A stretch of DNA of 35,319 nucleotides. Source: Limisphaera sp. GTDB taxonomy: Bacteria > Verrucomicrobiota > Verrucomicrobiia > Limisphaerales > Limisphaeraceae. A model generated the notes under the pieces. The model saw only the letters and a list, made by a program, of their open reading frames with translations, searched no databases and was not told the origin of the DNA. How positions within the stretch are numbered: position 1 is the first letter of the stretch; every line of letters starts with the position of its first letter. The position numbers were made by a program, and so were the translations under genes. Of the stretch, positions 16,873-25,640 are shown in pieces. Location of the stretch: NCBI GenBank assembly GCA_026417315.1, contig JAOADM010000010.1, forward strand, positions 1 to 35,319, given 5' to 3'.

Positions 16873-18074
16873 TCGGGCCACAGGAAGATCGTCTCCGTCA
16901 TTGGCACCAGACGGAGGCGGTCCGGATCCAGGACGACGTGTTTGATGCGTTGGCGCTTCCATGTGTAGGTGATGTGGACAAGACCGTCACGGGTCTGAAT
17001 CACTGCGGGATAGGCGAACCCGTTGGGCGCCGCGGGATCGTTTTCCAACACGAGGGCGGCAAACCAGCGCCGACCATCCGGGGAGACGGCCACGTTCAAC
17101 GGCGAGCGCAGGTTCGGTCGGGCCGCATGGTTGTACACCAGCAATTGACGACCGTCGCGCAGGGTCACGGCGTCGGTGCCGGCGTTGGGGTTGGGCAGTG
17201 CGGTCAGCCGCATGCGGTCCCAGGTCCGGCCGCCGTTGCGCGACCAGATTTCGAACAGGCGTCCCTGTCGAGTCCGCCCGAGGGCCTGCAGGCGATCCCG
17301 GGAATGGACAAGGATGCTGGGTTGGATGGCGGCGATGGTCTTGCCGTCGTTGAGCGGTGGTGTGCGAGTCCAGGTCCGTCCCAGGTCCGGCGTTCGCTCG
17401 AAATGCACCCGCCAACCTTCCCGTCCCTCGGTGCTTGAACCGCACAAGAGCTCGCCGTTGGGCAGTTGCACCGGCTTGTTCTTGATGGGACCGAGAATGC
17501 CCTCCGGCAGTCGCTCCGGTTCCGACCAGGTGCGCCCCCCGTCGAAGGACCGTTTGAGCATGCCCCACCAGGTGCTGGGGCTGGGTCCGACCTTGTAAAA
17601 GAGCAGCAGGGGCCCGTCGCGGGGCTGGAACAGCACGGGATTCCACGTGGGGTAACGAACCGTGGGCGACTCGACTCCATTGGCCACTTCCACCGGAGGC
17701 GTCCATTGGCCGTTCTCGTGTCGGGACACCCAGATGCCCACGTCCGGATGCCGTTCGTGCGTGCCGCCGAACCAGGCGGCCACCAGACCGAAGGGGGTCT
17801 CGACGATGGTGGAGGCGTGACACGACGGAAACGGGGCCGTCTCGAAGATGAACTCCGTGCGCACCACGCCGGGCGGCGGATCGCCGGAGGATGCAGCCCA
17901 CACTTGCATACACCAGCATAGCATCATTGCCGGGATCCATCCGGGCGGGCGACCCGCCGGGTGCCGGGGCCGCGCAGAGCCAAGGACCGTTCGCCGACGG
18001 GTTCCCCGGGACGCGCCGGTGACCGATTTGCCGCAACCGGCCGGGGCAGCGGAGGAAGGGATGCTGGATTTCAT
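16869..18074 (-). CDS. Sialidase-fold (BNR/Asp-box) secreted protein
   Basis: A 401-residue beta-propeller protein usually annotated as exo-alpha-sialidase. Three Asp-box-like motifs are visible (SFDGGRTW, TPDLGRTW, SRNGGRTW), along with the conserved blocks CHASTIVETPFGLVAAWFGG, WNPVLFQP, LLFYKVGPSPSTWWGM, GPIKNKPVQL and AYPAVIQTRDGLVHITYTWK. Residues about 45-62 (WIPAMMLCWCMQVWAAS) look like the core of a signal peptide with an unusually long, basic N-terminus. The ATG at 18074 overlaps the GH78 stop as ATGA. Its place in a pectin operon argues against true sialic acid as substrate; a Kdo-like or uronic-acid side chain, or lyase activity, is possible. Actual chemistry unknown. Confidence 0.82.
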   Translation of the reverse strand: MKSSIPSSAAPAGCGKSVTGASRGTRRRTVLGSARPRHPAGRPPGWIPAMMLCWCMQVWAASSGDPPPGVVRTEFIFETAPFPSCHASTIVETPFGLVAAWFGGTHERHPDVGIWVSRHENGQWTPPVEVANGVESPTVRYPTWNPVLFQPRDGPLLLFYKVGPSPSTWWGMLKRSFDGGRTWSEPERLPEGILGPIKNKPVQLPNGELLCGSSTEGREGWRVHFERTPDLGRTWTRTPPLNDGKTIAAIQPSILVHSRDRLQALGRTRQGRLFEIWSRNGGRTWDRMRLTALPNPNAGTDAVTLRDGRQLLVYNHAARPNLRSPLNVAVSPDGRRWFAALVLENDPAAPNGFAYPAVIQTRDGLVHITYTWKRQRIKHVVLDPDRLRLVPMTETIFLWPE

Positions 18075-21000
18075 GGACAAACAATATGGTAGCGACCGCT
18101 GCCCACGCGCAATTGCAGGGTTTGGGCCTCGGACGCCGACTGGAGCACACCCGGTGCTTCGTGAGGGGCGAGCCCGTTGACCCGCGCTTGTTCAGGCGCT
18201 CGAGTGGGCACCTCCAGACGCGCGAGGCTGTTGGGGGGCACCTCCACCTCCCATTCAAATCGGTCGGCGTGACGGCGCCACTCGCTGTGCACCCAGCCAT
18301 ACGGAGTGAGCCGGCGCGCCTTGACCCAGGCCAGACCGGGCACGGGATGCGGCCGCATGTGGAGCTCTTTGAAGCCGGGTGCGCCCTCGGCGGGAGCGAT
18401 CCCGGCCAGGCATTCGTACAGCCACAGCACCAGGTCGCCCACCAGCATCACGTGATTGCCGGAGTTCATCGCCGGGTCGGCGGTGTCGCCATTCCACAGC
18501 TCCCAGATCGTGGTGGCTCCCTGGCGGACCATGTAACCCCAGCCGGGATACTCGGTCTGGGTGGCGATGCGAAATGCCAGGTCTGCACGTCCGAACCGGG
18601 TGAGCGTGCGCATCAGATGCTGGCCCCCGATCAGGCCGGTGCCGATGTGGCCCCGGGTCACCTCTTCGATGTTCCGGACCAGGCTGGCAAAAACCCGCGA
18701 CCGCTCCCGCTCGGGCGCCAGGTCCAGGGCCAGGGGCAGCACGGATGAGGTTTGCGTGCCGTTGTCGTACTGCCCGCGCTCCGGATCGTAGAAGCGTTGA
18801 TGGAAGGCCGCTTGCATCTGCCCGGCTTGATGGTCCCAGTCCCGGGCCTCGTCCTCGCGGCCCAGCATTCGGGCAAAGCGGGCCAGCAGCCGGAGATCGT
18901 GGATGAAATAGGCCGTGGCGATGAGCGTGGGATGGGTTCGACGCGCCGGGTCACGCGTATGAATCAGCGTGGGGTCCTCGGGTGGGACGCACCAGTCACC
19001 GTAACTGTCCCGATGAATCAATCCGTTCGTCACGAATTGGCTCATGTAACGGATCCATCGCACCGCCGCGGGATACGTCTCGGCAATGAAGCGCTCATCC
19101 GCGTACTGGCGGTACAACACGTGCGGCGCAATCAGCAGGGTGCTGGGCCAGGTGACGTTGTCGGAGTAGATGGGCCAGTAGGCGGGGGCCACATCCGGCA
19201 CGCTGCCCGAGGGCCGTTGCGCATCCACGATGTCCTGCATCCATTTCCGGTAGAAGTTGGCCACATCGAAGAGATATGCCTCCCCGGCGCATTCCTCGGA
19301 ACGATCCCCCAGCCAGCCCTGTCGCTCGTCCCGTTGCGGACAGTCGGTGGGGATGCTCCGGTAATTGCCGCGCACGCCCCAGACCACGTTTTGGTAGATT
19401 CGGTTGAGCAACGGATAGGAGCAGGCGAAATCCCCCGCCGGCCGGAGGTCGTCGTGAACCACACAAGCGGTCAGGGTTCGAAGGTCGGGTTGCCCCGGAT
19501 ACCCGGTCAGCTCGACGTATCGAAATCCGTGGTAGGTGAACCGTGGCTCGTAAACCTCCCATCCGCTGCCCCGCAACGTGTAGCGGTCGGTCTGACGTGC
19601 TCCGCGCAGATTGGCCATGTCGAGCAAACCGTCCGGACCCAGTCGCTCGGCGTGGCGCAACTGGACCGTGGTTCCCGCGGGGCCGCGGACGCGCAGGCGA
19701 CACCATCCGACCAGGTTTTGCCCGAAATCGTAAATCCACACCCCGGGGCGTGGCTGGGTCAATCCCACCGGGGCCAGCTGCTGTGTGACGCGGATGGGCT
19801 CGATGGGCTGCGCCTGCAGCGTGCCCGGCCAGGGGGCGAGTCGTTGGGCAGGTTGCCAGCCGGTGTCGTCGAACCCCGGCTCGGTCCATCCGGGCCATTC
19901 GCGGCGGGCGTCATATGCTTCGCCGTCGAATTCGCTGTTGGCGCGGATCGGGCCCTGGTCGGTGATGCGCCACGTCTCGTCGCTGACGATTTCTGTGACC
20001 GAGTCGTCGGTGTGTTCGATCCGGAGATGCAACAAAAGTCTGGGGAACCCGAAACTGATGGTGCCCGCGTAAACCCGGCTCCGGTCGGCGTAGAACCGGC
20101 CGTTGCCCAAGATCACCACGAGGGCGTTCCGGCCGCGGCGCAACAGGTCGGTCACTTCATGAGAGACGTAATAGACACGGCGGTCGTACTGACTGAGCGC
20201 CGGTGAAAGCACGGCGTCGCCCACGCGGCGCCCGTTCAGGTAAACCTCGGACAGTCCCAACCCGGACCAGTGCAGCAGTGCACGTCGCACGGGGCGGTCC
20301 AGTGCGAACTCTTTGCGCAGGTAACGCGCCGGCAGGGTGCGATCTTCTGCTGTCCACACCGGGCCCCACGGGTCCATGCCCACCGGTCCCACAACCTGCG
20401 CATTTTGCCAGTGCCGGTCGTCGAAGTTCAGTTCCTGCCATCCGGGCTCCTCCCGGTCGCTGACCTTCCAATGCGCGTCGGTCGGTACGACCAGCGGCGG
20501 ACCGGAATCGAACTCGACCACCAGGCGTCCCACGACGCCGGCGGGTTTGCCGTCCTGCTCGTTGCGTCCGGTCAGCCCGAGCACGTAGGTTTGGCCGGGG
20601 ACGAGTCGCGTGGTCAGGTCGTTCCACTTGACGCGGCGGGGGTTGTTGCGCGCCCCCAGGTCACGACCATTCAGCCAACCCCGGCATTCGTTGTCGCCCG
20701 TGTACTCGAAGATCGCCCGGACAATACGGCGCCCGGCCGGCAGCGTGACCACTCGCCGGAACCAGTTGGTCCCGGCCGGAGCCTCGAGGGCGCGAGGCAC
20801 CTGCGGGTGCCAGATCCAATGAGTTTCCGCCAGCCAGTTGGTCGTTTCCCGGCCCTCCAACCCGATCCAATGGGCGCGCCAACCGTCGGGGTCCAGGATT
20901 CCCATGGTCCAAGAGGCGGGTTGGCTCCAGGCCGAAGCACATCCGTGGTTGTCCCAGACGCGTACACGCCACCAAACGGTTTGATGCGAACCCAGGGGGC

Positions 21001-21385
21001 GGCCCTGATAGGGCAGATACAGGGATTGGTCGGAGGAGCACGGTCCCGTGTCCCACAAGTCCGGCCGGCCCGCAAGGAGCAGGTCCGGGCGCGAAGCCGC
21101 CTGGATGTGGTAGGCGGTTTGCAGCACGTTGGGATGGTCGGACTCGATGCGCCAGCTCAGTCGGGGCGCTTGTTGGTCCACACCGCAGGGGTTGCTGCGG
21201 CCTTCGCAGCGCAGGTCTACAACGCGCAGTGCTCCGGCGGCGCCCGGGGATGCCGACAGCCACACACCGGCGCAAACAAATCCGGCGTATCGAATCCACT
21301 TCCCCAGAGCCGACCGCCTTCCGGGAACGGCCGGAGTCCACGGCCCGGGCGCTGCGGGATCGGCGTCGGTACGGACGCTCCTCAT
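18071..21385 (-). CDS. Alpha-L-rhamnosidase, glycoside hydrolase family 78
   Basis: A 1104-residue secreted enzyme that should release terminal alpha-L-rhamnose. A signal sequence (basic stretch, then YAGFVCAGVWLSASPGAAGA) ends near residue 52. The N-terminal beta domains include LRCEGRSNPCGVDQQAPRLS and the WRAHWIG segment. The rhamnosidase N-domain follows (LRKEFALDRPVRRALLHWSG, GLGLSEVYLNGRRVGD). The (alpha/alpha)6 catalytic barrel contains DCPQRDERQGWLGD, where Glu687 matches the catalytic acid of the family. C-terminal sheets end at GRYHIVCP. Length and domain order are normal for GH78. It is the first gene of the pectin operon and is divergent from nikR across 219 bp. Confidence 0.95.
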   Translation of the reverse strand: MRSVRTDADPAAPGPWTPAVPGRRSALGKWIRYAGFVCAGVWLSASPGAAGALRVVDLRCEGRSNPCGVDQQAPRLSWRIESDHPNVLQTAYHIQAASRPDLLLAGRPDLWDTGPCSSDQSLYLPYQGRPLGSHQTVWWRVRVWDNHGCASAWSQPASWTMGILDPDGWRAHWIGLEGRETTNWLAETHWIWHPQVPRALEAPAGTNWFRRVVTLPAGRRIVRAIFEYTGDNECRGWLNGRDLGARNNPRRVKWNDLTTRLVPGQTYVLGLTGRNEQDGKPAGVVGRLVVEFDSGPPLVVPTDAHWKVSDREEPGWQELNFDDRHWQNAQVVGPVGMDPWGPVWTAEDRTLPARYLRKEFALDRPVRRALLHWSGLGLSEVYLNGRRVGDAVLSPALSQYDRRVYYVSHEVTDLLRRGRNALVVILGNGRFYADRSRVYAGTISFGFPRLLLHLRIEHTDDSVTEIVSDETWRITDQGPIRANSEFDGEAYDARREWPGWTEPGFDDTGWQPAQRLAPWPGTLQAQPIEPIRVTQQLAPVGLTQPRPGVWIYDFGQNLVGWCRLRVRGPAGTTVQLRHAERLGPDGLLDMANLRGARQTDRYTLRGSGWEVYEPRFTYHGFRYVELTGYPGQPDLRTLTACVVHDDLRPAGDFACSYPLLNRIYQNVVWGVRGNYRSIPTDCPQRDERQGWLGDRSEECAGEAYLFDVANFYRKWMQDIVDAQRPSGSVPDVAPAYWPIYSDNVTWPSTLLIAPHVLYRQYADERFIAETYPAAVRWIRYMSQFVTNGLIHRDSYGDWCVPPEDPTLIHTRDPARRTHPTLIATAYFIHDLRLLARFARMLGREDEARDWDHQAGQMQAAFHQRFYDPERGQYDNGTQTSSVLPLALDLAPERERSRVFASLVRNIEEVTRGHIGTGLIGGQHLMRTLTRFGRADLAFRIATQTEYPGWGYMVRQGATTIWELWNGDTADPAMNSGNHVMLVGDLVLWLYECLAGIAPAEGAPGFKELHMRPHPVPGLAWVKARRLTPYGWVHSEWRRHADRFEWEVEVPPNSLARLEVPTRAPEQARVNGLAPHEAPGVLQSASEAQTLQLRVGSGRYHIVCP

Positions 21386-21604
21386 GGGCTCATGAATAGG
21401 TCGGGACCACCCTTGGCCGCAACGCGCGATGGGCGTGGGCCGCTGCTATTTTTCATGCGGATTCTGCCACGTGCGCGCACGGGGCCCGGAGCCGGCAGCC
21501 CCCGGCAGCCCGCACAGCCCGGAGGGCGGGGAGTGCGCGGGACAAGGAGTTGTCTGCAGGCCGCCCGTTTGACAGCCGCGCCGATCTCCCGGACCATGAG
21601 AGGC

Positions 21605-22039
21605 ATGGCAAGAAAGAAAGTCCCGGTGGCCCGCTTTACCGTCTCCGTGCCCGCGGAACTGCTGCGCGAGCTCGACCGGATGGCGGCCGAGAAAGGGTAC
21701 AACAACCGTTCGCTGGCCGTGGCGGACATGATCCGTGACGAACTGGTCGAGCACCGTCAAAGAACCGGCCAGGGGGAAATTGTGGGGACCCTGACGCTGG
21801 TGTATGACCATCATACCCGGCACGTGCAGGAGACCCTGACCGAATTGCAGCACGAGCATCACGAGCGGATCATTTCCACCGTCCACGTGCATCTGGACGC
21901 GCACCATTGTCTGGAGGTCCTGCTCATGCGAGGACCGGCGCCACAAATCAAGCGCATCGCCGACGCCCTGATCGCCGCCCGCGGCGTGAAACACGGGAAA
22001 CTCACGGTGACGACCACCGGACACGATCTGCCCGGCTGA
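21605..22039 (+). CDS. nikR: Nickel-responsive transcriptional regulator NikR
   Basis: A 144-residue NikR. The ribbon-helix-helix DNA-binding domain is at 1-50 (RFTVSVPAELLRELDRMAAE, then GYNNRSLAVADMIRD). The ACT-like nickel-binding domain is at 60-140. By alignment with E. coli NikR (His76, His87, His89, Cys95), the nickel ligands are His83, His94, His96 and Cys102, all present. With nickel bound it should repress nickel uptake or nickel-enzyme genes. No nickel transporter, hydrogenase or urease gene is in the window. ATG 21596 would add three residues. No strong Shine-Dalgarno sequence precedes either start. Confidence 0.94.
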   Translation: MARKKVPVARFTVSVPAELLRELDRMAAEKGYNNRSLAVADMIRDELVEHRQRTGQGEIVGTLTLVYDHHTRHVQETLTELQHEHHERIISTVHVHLDAHHCLEVLLMRGPAPQIKRIADALIAARGVKHGKLTVTTTGHDLPG

Positions 22040-22226
22040 ACTCCGGTCCGGGGCGAGGGACACACAGGGAGTCCCCTGCCTGCCTCTGTTCCCGAGCCCA
22101 GCCGGCCTTCTCGCCCGGCCGTTCCGTCGCCCCGCGCCGGGATCGGTGGCGACCTCCCGCTGGTGAGCCGACCTGTCGGAGAGGTTGCCGAGCTGCCAGT
22201 GAACAGGCGCCCCCCGATTGAACACG

Positions 22227-22244
22227 AACCGCCCCGGTTTTTTT
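22227..22244 (+). terminator. Putative rho-independent terminator downstream of nikR
   Basis: AACCG and CGGTT form a 5-bp stem with a CCC loop, and the second arm runs into a tract of seven T in total. The stem is short, and it lies about 190 bases after the nikR stop. Confidence 0.35.
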
Positions 22245-22487
22245 CCCGACCCGGGCGCCGGTGCTCCCCTCCGGGAGGGATTGGGCCGCTCTCGTCACGG
22301 GATTCGTCCGGCTGGAGGGGCTGGCAAGTCGAGGCAACCGGGCGTTCGGGTCAAAGCAGACCGGTAAACACCGGCCGTGCCCCGCCGGCGGTTTGCACCC
22401 GGGGCCGTTGTTTCAGACCGGGTCGTCGGACCGGGGAGCGTGCTCCGATCCGGCTTGCGCCCGGGCCGCCCGCGGCACCGAAGCGGC

Positions 22488-22516
22488 TTGTCGGGTGCAG
22501 GCGGGTCCTCTACAGT
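22488..22516 (+). promoter_or_regulatory. Putative sigma70-type promoter for glgC
   Basis: TTGTCG at 22488-22493 and TACAGT at 22511-22516 are 17 bases apart, each with four of six consensus matches. The predicted start is near 22523, giving a leader of about 30 bases that includes the GAGG ribosome binding site. Confidence 0.35.
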
Positions 22517-22551
22517 GCCGGTGGCCGCAGGACACAACACCGAGGTCGCCT

Positions 22552-23859
22552 ATGCCGTACACCTCCAGACAATCCTACAATTCCAGCCAGGTGCTGGCCG
22601 TCGTCATGGGCGGCGGACAGGGTACGCGACTGTTTCCGCTGACCAAGTACCGGGCCAAACCGGCGGTGCCGTTGGCGGGGAAATACCGAATCGTGGACAT
22701 CCCCATCTCGAACTGCATCAACTCGGGCATCCTCCGGATCTACGTGTTGACCCAGTTCAATTCCACCTCCCTGCACCGGCACCTGTCGCAGACCTACAAA
22801 TTCGACCAGTTCAGCGGCGGCTTCGTCGAGGTGCTGGCCGCGCAACAGACTCTGACGGACAGTTCGTGGTACCAGGGGACCGCGGATGCCGTGCGGAAGA
22901 ACCTCGTCCATTTCATGAACCACGAATGGGACTACCTGCTGATCCTGAGCGGGGATCAGTTGTACCGCATGGACTTCCGTGAACTGATCGCCCAGCATGT
23001 GGAGACGCGGGCCGACATCACCCTGGGCGTGGTGGCGGTGCCGAAGGAGGAGGCCCATCACTTCGGTATTCTGCAGGTGAGCGAGGACTGGCGGATCCAC
23101 CGGTTCGTGGAAAAGCCGCGTGATCCGGCCGTGCAGGATTCACTGAAGCTGGACCCCGCCTGGCAGGCCCGGCTCAACCTTCAGACCCGCGGGGAGGTGT
23201 TGCTCGCCTCCATGGGCATCTACGTCTTCAACCGCGATGTCATCACGCGGGCGCTGGACAACACGCTGGTGGATTTTGGCAAGGATGTCATTCCGGCCAT
23301 GATCAGCCAGTACCGCGTGTTTGCCTTCCTCCATAACGGGTACTGGGAGGATATCGGAACCATCCGCGCCTTTTTCGAGGCGAACCTGGACCTGACGGCG
23401 GACCTGCCGCGGTTCAACTTTTTCGACATGACGGCACCGATCTTCAGTCGGCCACGGTTCCTGCCGGGCTCGAAACTCAACAGTGCGCACGTGGATCACG
23501 CCGTGGTTTCGGACGGCTGCATCATCAACCATTCCCGCATTTCCCACAGCGTGATCGGGTTGCGCAGTCTGATTTCGGAGGGCTGCGAACTGCGTCGGGT
23601 CGTCCTGTTGGGCTGCGATTATTACGGGTCGGCCGAGTCGATTCGGGCTCATGAACAGGCCGGCATCCCGCGGATCGGCATCGGTCGCAACACGCGCATT
23701 GAAAACGCGATCATCGACAAGAATGCGCGAATCGGCGACAACGTGGTGATCTCGCCCGCCGGCAAGCCCGAAAACCTGGACCACGAGCTGTATTACATCC
23801 GGGACGGGATCGTGGTGATCCCGAAAAATGCCGTGATCCCGCACGGCACGGTCATTTGA
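22552..23859 (+). CDS. glgC: Glucose-1-phosphate adenylyltransferase
   Basis: A 435-residue enzyme making ADP-glucose from glucose-1-phosphate and ATP, the committed step of bacterial glycogen synthesis. The nucleotidyltransferase domain holds GGGQGTRLFPLT (residues 21-31) and the signature RAKPAVPLAGKYRIVDIPIS. The metal-binding Asp is in SGDQLYRMD, and FVEKP carries the substrate-binding Lys. The C-terminal left-handed beta-helix carries hexapeptide-like repeats (NTRIENAIIDKNARIGDN). Length and motifs are typical. GAGG lies 7 bases before the ATG. No other glycogen gene is adjacent. Its last 8 bases overlap the end of the convergent threonine aldolase gene. Confidence 0.96.
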   Translation: MPYTSRQSYNSSQVLAVVMGGGQGTRLFPLTKYRAKPAVPLAGKYRIVDIPISNCINSGILRIYVLTQFNSTSLHRHLSQTYKFDQFSGGFVEVLAAQQTLTDSSWYQGTADAVRKNLVHFMNHEWDYLLILSGDQLYRMDFRELIAQHVETRADITLGVVAVPKEEAHHFGILQVSEDWRIHRFVEKPRDPAVQDSLKLDPAWQARLNLQTRGEVLLASMGIYVFNRDVITRALDNTLVDFGKDVIPAMISQYRVFAFLHNGYWEDIGTIRAFFEANLDLTADLPRFNFFDMTAPIFSRPRFLPGSKLNSAHVDHAVVSDGCIINHSRISHSVIGLRSLISEGCELRRVVLLGCDYYGSAESIRAHEQAGIPRIGIGRNTRIENAIIDKNARIGDNVVISPAGKPENLDHELYYIRDGIVVIPKNAVIPHGTVI

Positions 23860-25021
23860 GCGGACCTGTTTGCGGCGAGGGCGGCCGGTGTACCGACAGG
23901 TCCCTCGGCGCCGTCGCGGGCGCCGCGGTCAGGGGCTCCGCGGCGACCGCCCCGGGCAGCAGGATTTCCCGCAGGTCCGCCAGGAAACTGTCCACGTCCT
24001 CTTCCGTGGTGTCCCAGCTGCACATCAGCCGCGATTCTCCCGGGGAGATGACACCCGTGTAAAAGTGCCATCCCCGCCGGTGCATCGCCTCCACCACGCC
24101 GGGGGGAAATCGCACGAAGACGGCGTTGGACTCCACCGGGTAACAGATCTCCACGCCGGGAAGGGACCGCAGCCCTGCGGCCAGCCGTTGCGCCATGGCG
24201 TTGCTGTGACGTGCATTGCGCAGCCAGGTGTCCTGCTGGAGCAGGCCCAGCCATGGCGCGGACAGAAAGCGCATCTTGGAGGCCAGCTGCCCCCCTTGTT
24301 TGCAGCGGTAATCGAATTCCCGGGCCAGCTCCCGGTCGAAAAAGACCACGGCTCCCCCCACCGCCACCCCGTTCTTGGTCCCGCCAAAGCACAGCACGTC
24401 AACGCCCACCCGCAAGGTCAGACCGGCCGGCCGCACCCCCAGGTGCGCAACCGCATTGGCAAACCGTGCGCCGTCCATGTGCACCCGCAATCCAAATCGG
24501 TGTGCGGTCTCGCACAACGCCTGCAATTCCGCCACCGTGTACGCCGTCCCCAGCTCGGTGACCTGGGTGAGGCTGAGGGCCCGCGGCTTGGGGTAATGGA
24601 TGTCGCTGCGCCGGGTCACGGCATGCGCCACGGCCTCGGGCTGCACCTTGCCCAGGGGGCCCGGCAACAGCAGGATCTTGCTGCCGTTGGCGAAAAACTC
24701 GGGTGCCCCGCACTCCGAGGTCTCCACATGCGCCAGCTCGTGGCACAGAATGCTGTGGTAGGACTGACACAGGGTGGCCAGCGCCAGCGAGTTGGCCGAT
24801 GTCCCGTTGAACACGAAGAACACCTCGCAGTCCGTCTCGAACAACTCCCGGAGCCGGTCCGACACCCTGGCCGTCCAGGTGTCCTCCCCGTAACTGAATT
24901 CGTGACCGTGGTTGGCTTCCGCCATGGCCGCCCACGCCTCGGGACAAATCCCGGCATAGTTGTCGCTGGCGAACTGGCGGATCCGCCACGGACTGTTTTG
25001 GACCCTGCGTTGATTCGTCAT
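23852..25021 (-). CDS. Low-specificity threonine aldolase-like PLP enzyme
   Basis: A 389-residue fold-type I PLP enzyme of the beta-eliminating lyase/threonine aldolase family, which interconverts threonine or allo-threonine with glycine and acetaldehyde. Visible features are RQFASDNYAGICPEAW and GEDTWTARVSDRLRELF near the N-terminus, HVETSECGAPEFF, HMDGARFANAVAHLG and the PLP-binding Lys216 in CFGGTKNGVAVGG. The start is ATG 25021, where similarity begins; the frame continues upstream for 40 codons. The Ala/Pro-rich tail after about residue 360 overlaps the glgC 3' end by 8 bp. No neighbour points to a pathway. Confidence 0.9.
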   Translation of the reverse strand: MTNQRRVQNSPWRIRQFASDNYAGICPEAWAAMAEANHGHEFSYGEDTWTARVSDRLRELFETDCEVFFVFNGTSANSLALATLCQSYHSILCHELAHVETSECGAPEFFANGSKILLLPGPLGKVQPEAVAHAVTRRSDIHYPKPRALSLTQVTELGTAYTVAELQALCETAHRFGLRVHMDGARFANAVAHLGVRPAGLTLRVGVDVLCFGGTKNGVAVGGAVVFFDRELAREFDYRCKQGGQLASKMRFLSAPWLGLLQQDTWLRNARHSNAMAQRLAAGLRSLPGVEICYPVESNAVFVRFPPGVVEAMHRRGWHFYTGVISPGESRLMCSWDTTEEDVDSFLADLREILLPGAVAAEPLTAAPATAPRDLSVHRPPSPQTGPLK

Positions 25022-25343
25022 GCGTACGTATGTACCGCCAGGGACGGTGTCCAAGAAAGCCTTATATTGTCGGCACTCTTCTGGAAAGCCGCCGTCCGGA
25101 ACCACCTCGTCATCCCGGCAGGCCCGAACAGCTTCTCCCAATCAGGGGCGGAGAAATCGGTCGTGGGCACTGGTCTGCGGAAAAAAACGCGTTCTCCAGC
25201 GAGGGTGGGGAGAGGGATCTGAAAAGGGCCGCACCGGCCCCCTGTTTGACGGGGCGTCTCACTCGGCGCCACTGTTTCGCGACAGGGCGCGATCCCCTTT
25301 TTCCGCCCCGGTCGGGGCCGCGGCGTTCAAACGGGGCGGGCCG
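25022..25343. other. 322-bp region between threonine aldolase and YdcH genes
   Basis: This is the upstream region of the aldolase gene and the downstream region of the YdcH-like gene. The aldolase frame extends through part of it without similarity. The right part is very GC-rich with several short self-complementary stretches. I found neither a convincing promoter at a usable distance nor a hairpin with a T-run. Confidence 0.45.
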
Positions 25344-25640
25344 TCAGGGACGGGGTCCGACCGGGTTGGAGGGACGGGGCCCTCCGGCGGCCGGCCAAAC
25401 CGAACCGGCGCGTCGCAGCATGTGGTAGATGTGGTCTTTCAGCTTGGCGCGACGCATCTTGAGCTCTTCCAGCTCCTGGTCGGTCGCGTATTCAATTTCT
25501 TCCTCGATCCGGTACACCGCGTCGTCGAGCCGATGATACTCCTCGTACATCTTCCGGAAGTGCTCGTCACAACCCTTGAGGTAGCGAATGGTGTCGCGGT
25601 ACTCCGGGAACTCCTTGAGGATCGGATGGTGCAGGTCCAT
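25344..25640 (-). CDS. YdcH/DUF465 family small helical protein
   Basis: A 98-residue protein. Residues 1-75 match the DUF465 (YdcH) pattern: an initial HHPILKEFPEYRDTIRYLK, then a helix with FRKMYEEYHRLDDAVYRIEE, then LEELKMRRAKLKDHIYHMLR. The family forms helical hairpins and has no settled function. The last 20 or so residues are Pro/Gly-rich and atypical. GGAG lies about 10 bases before the ATG, and a promoter candidate lies at 25680-25707. It appears to be monocistronic. Confidence 0.85.
   Translation of the reverse strand: MDLHHPILKEFPEYRDTIRYLKGCDEHFRKMYEEYHRLDDAVYRIEEEIEYATDQELEELKMRRAKLKDHIYHMLRRAGSVWPAAGGPRPSNPVGPRP

Larger units (their letters stand above)
22040..22551. other. 512-bp intergenic region between nikR and glgC
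   Basis: It contains a small terminator-like hairpin (22227-22244) and a promoter candidate for glgC (22488-22516), listed separately. The remaining sequence is GC-rich with no ORF I can support; the glgC frame stays open upstream, but homology begins only at 22552. Confidence 0.5.

Noticed and set aside
18752-20206. 484-codon plus-strand frame opposite the GH78 gene
   Set aside because: It is the shadow of the GH78 catalytic barrel on the coding strand.
20270-21604. Upstream extension of the nikR frame
   Set aside because: The frame is open far upstream, but it runs antisense to GH78 and NikR similarity starts only near 21605.
21802-21816. GTATGA-CCA-TCATAC palindrome inside nikR
   Set aside because: The half-sites equal those of the E. 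coli NikR operator, but the spacing is 3 instead of 16 and the bases encode a conserved VYDHH stretch, so the palindrome is probably coincidental.
25018-25035. CGTACG-type palindromic sequence at the threonine aldolase start
   Set aside because: It is short and overlaps the start codon, where a -10 box would place transcription after the ATG.
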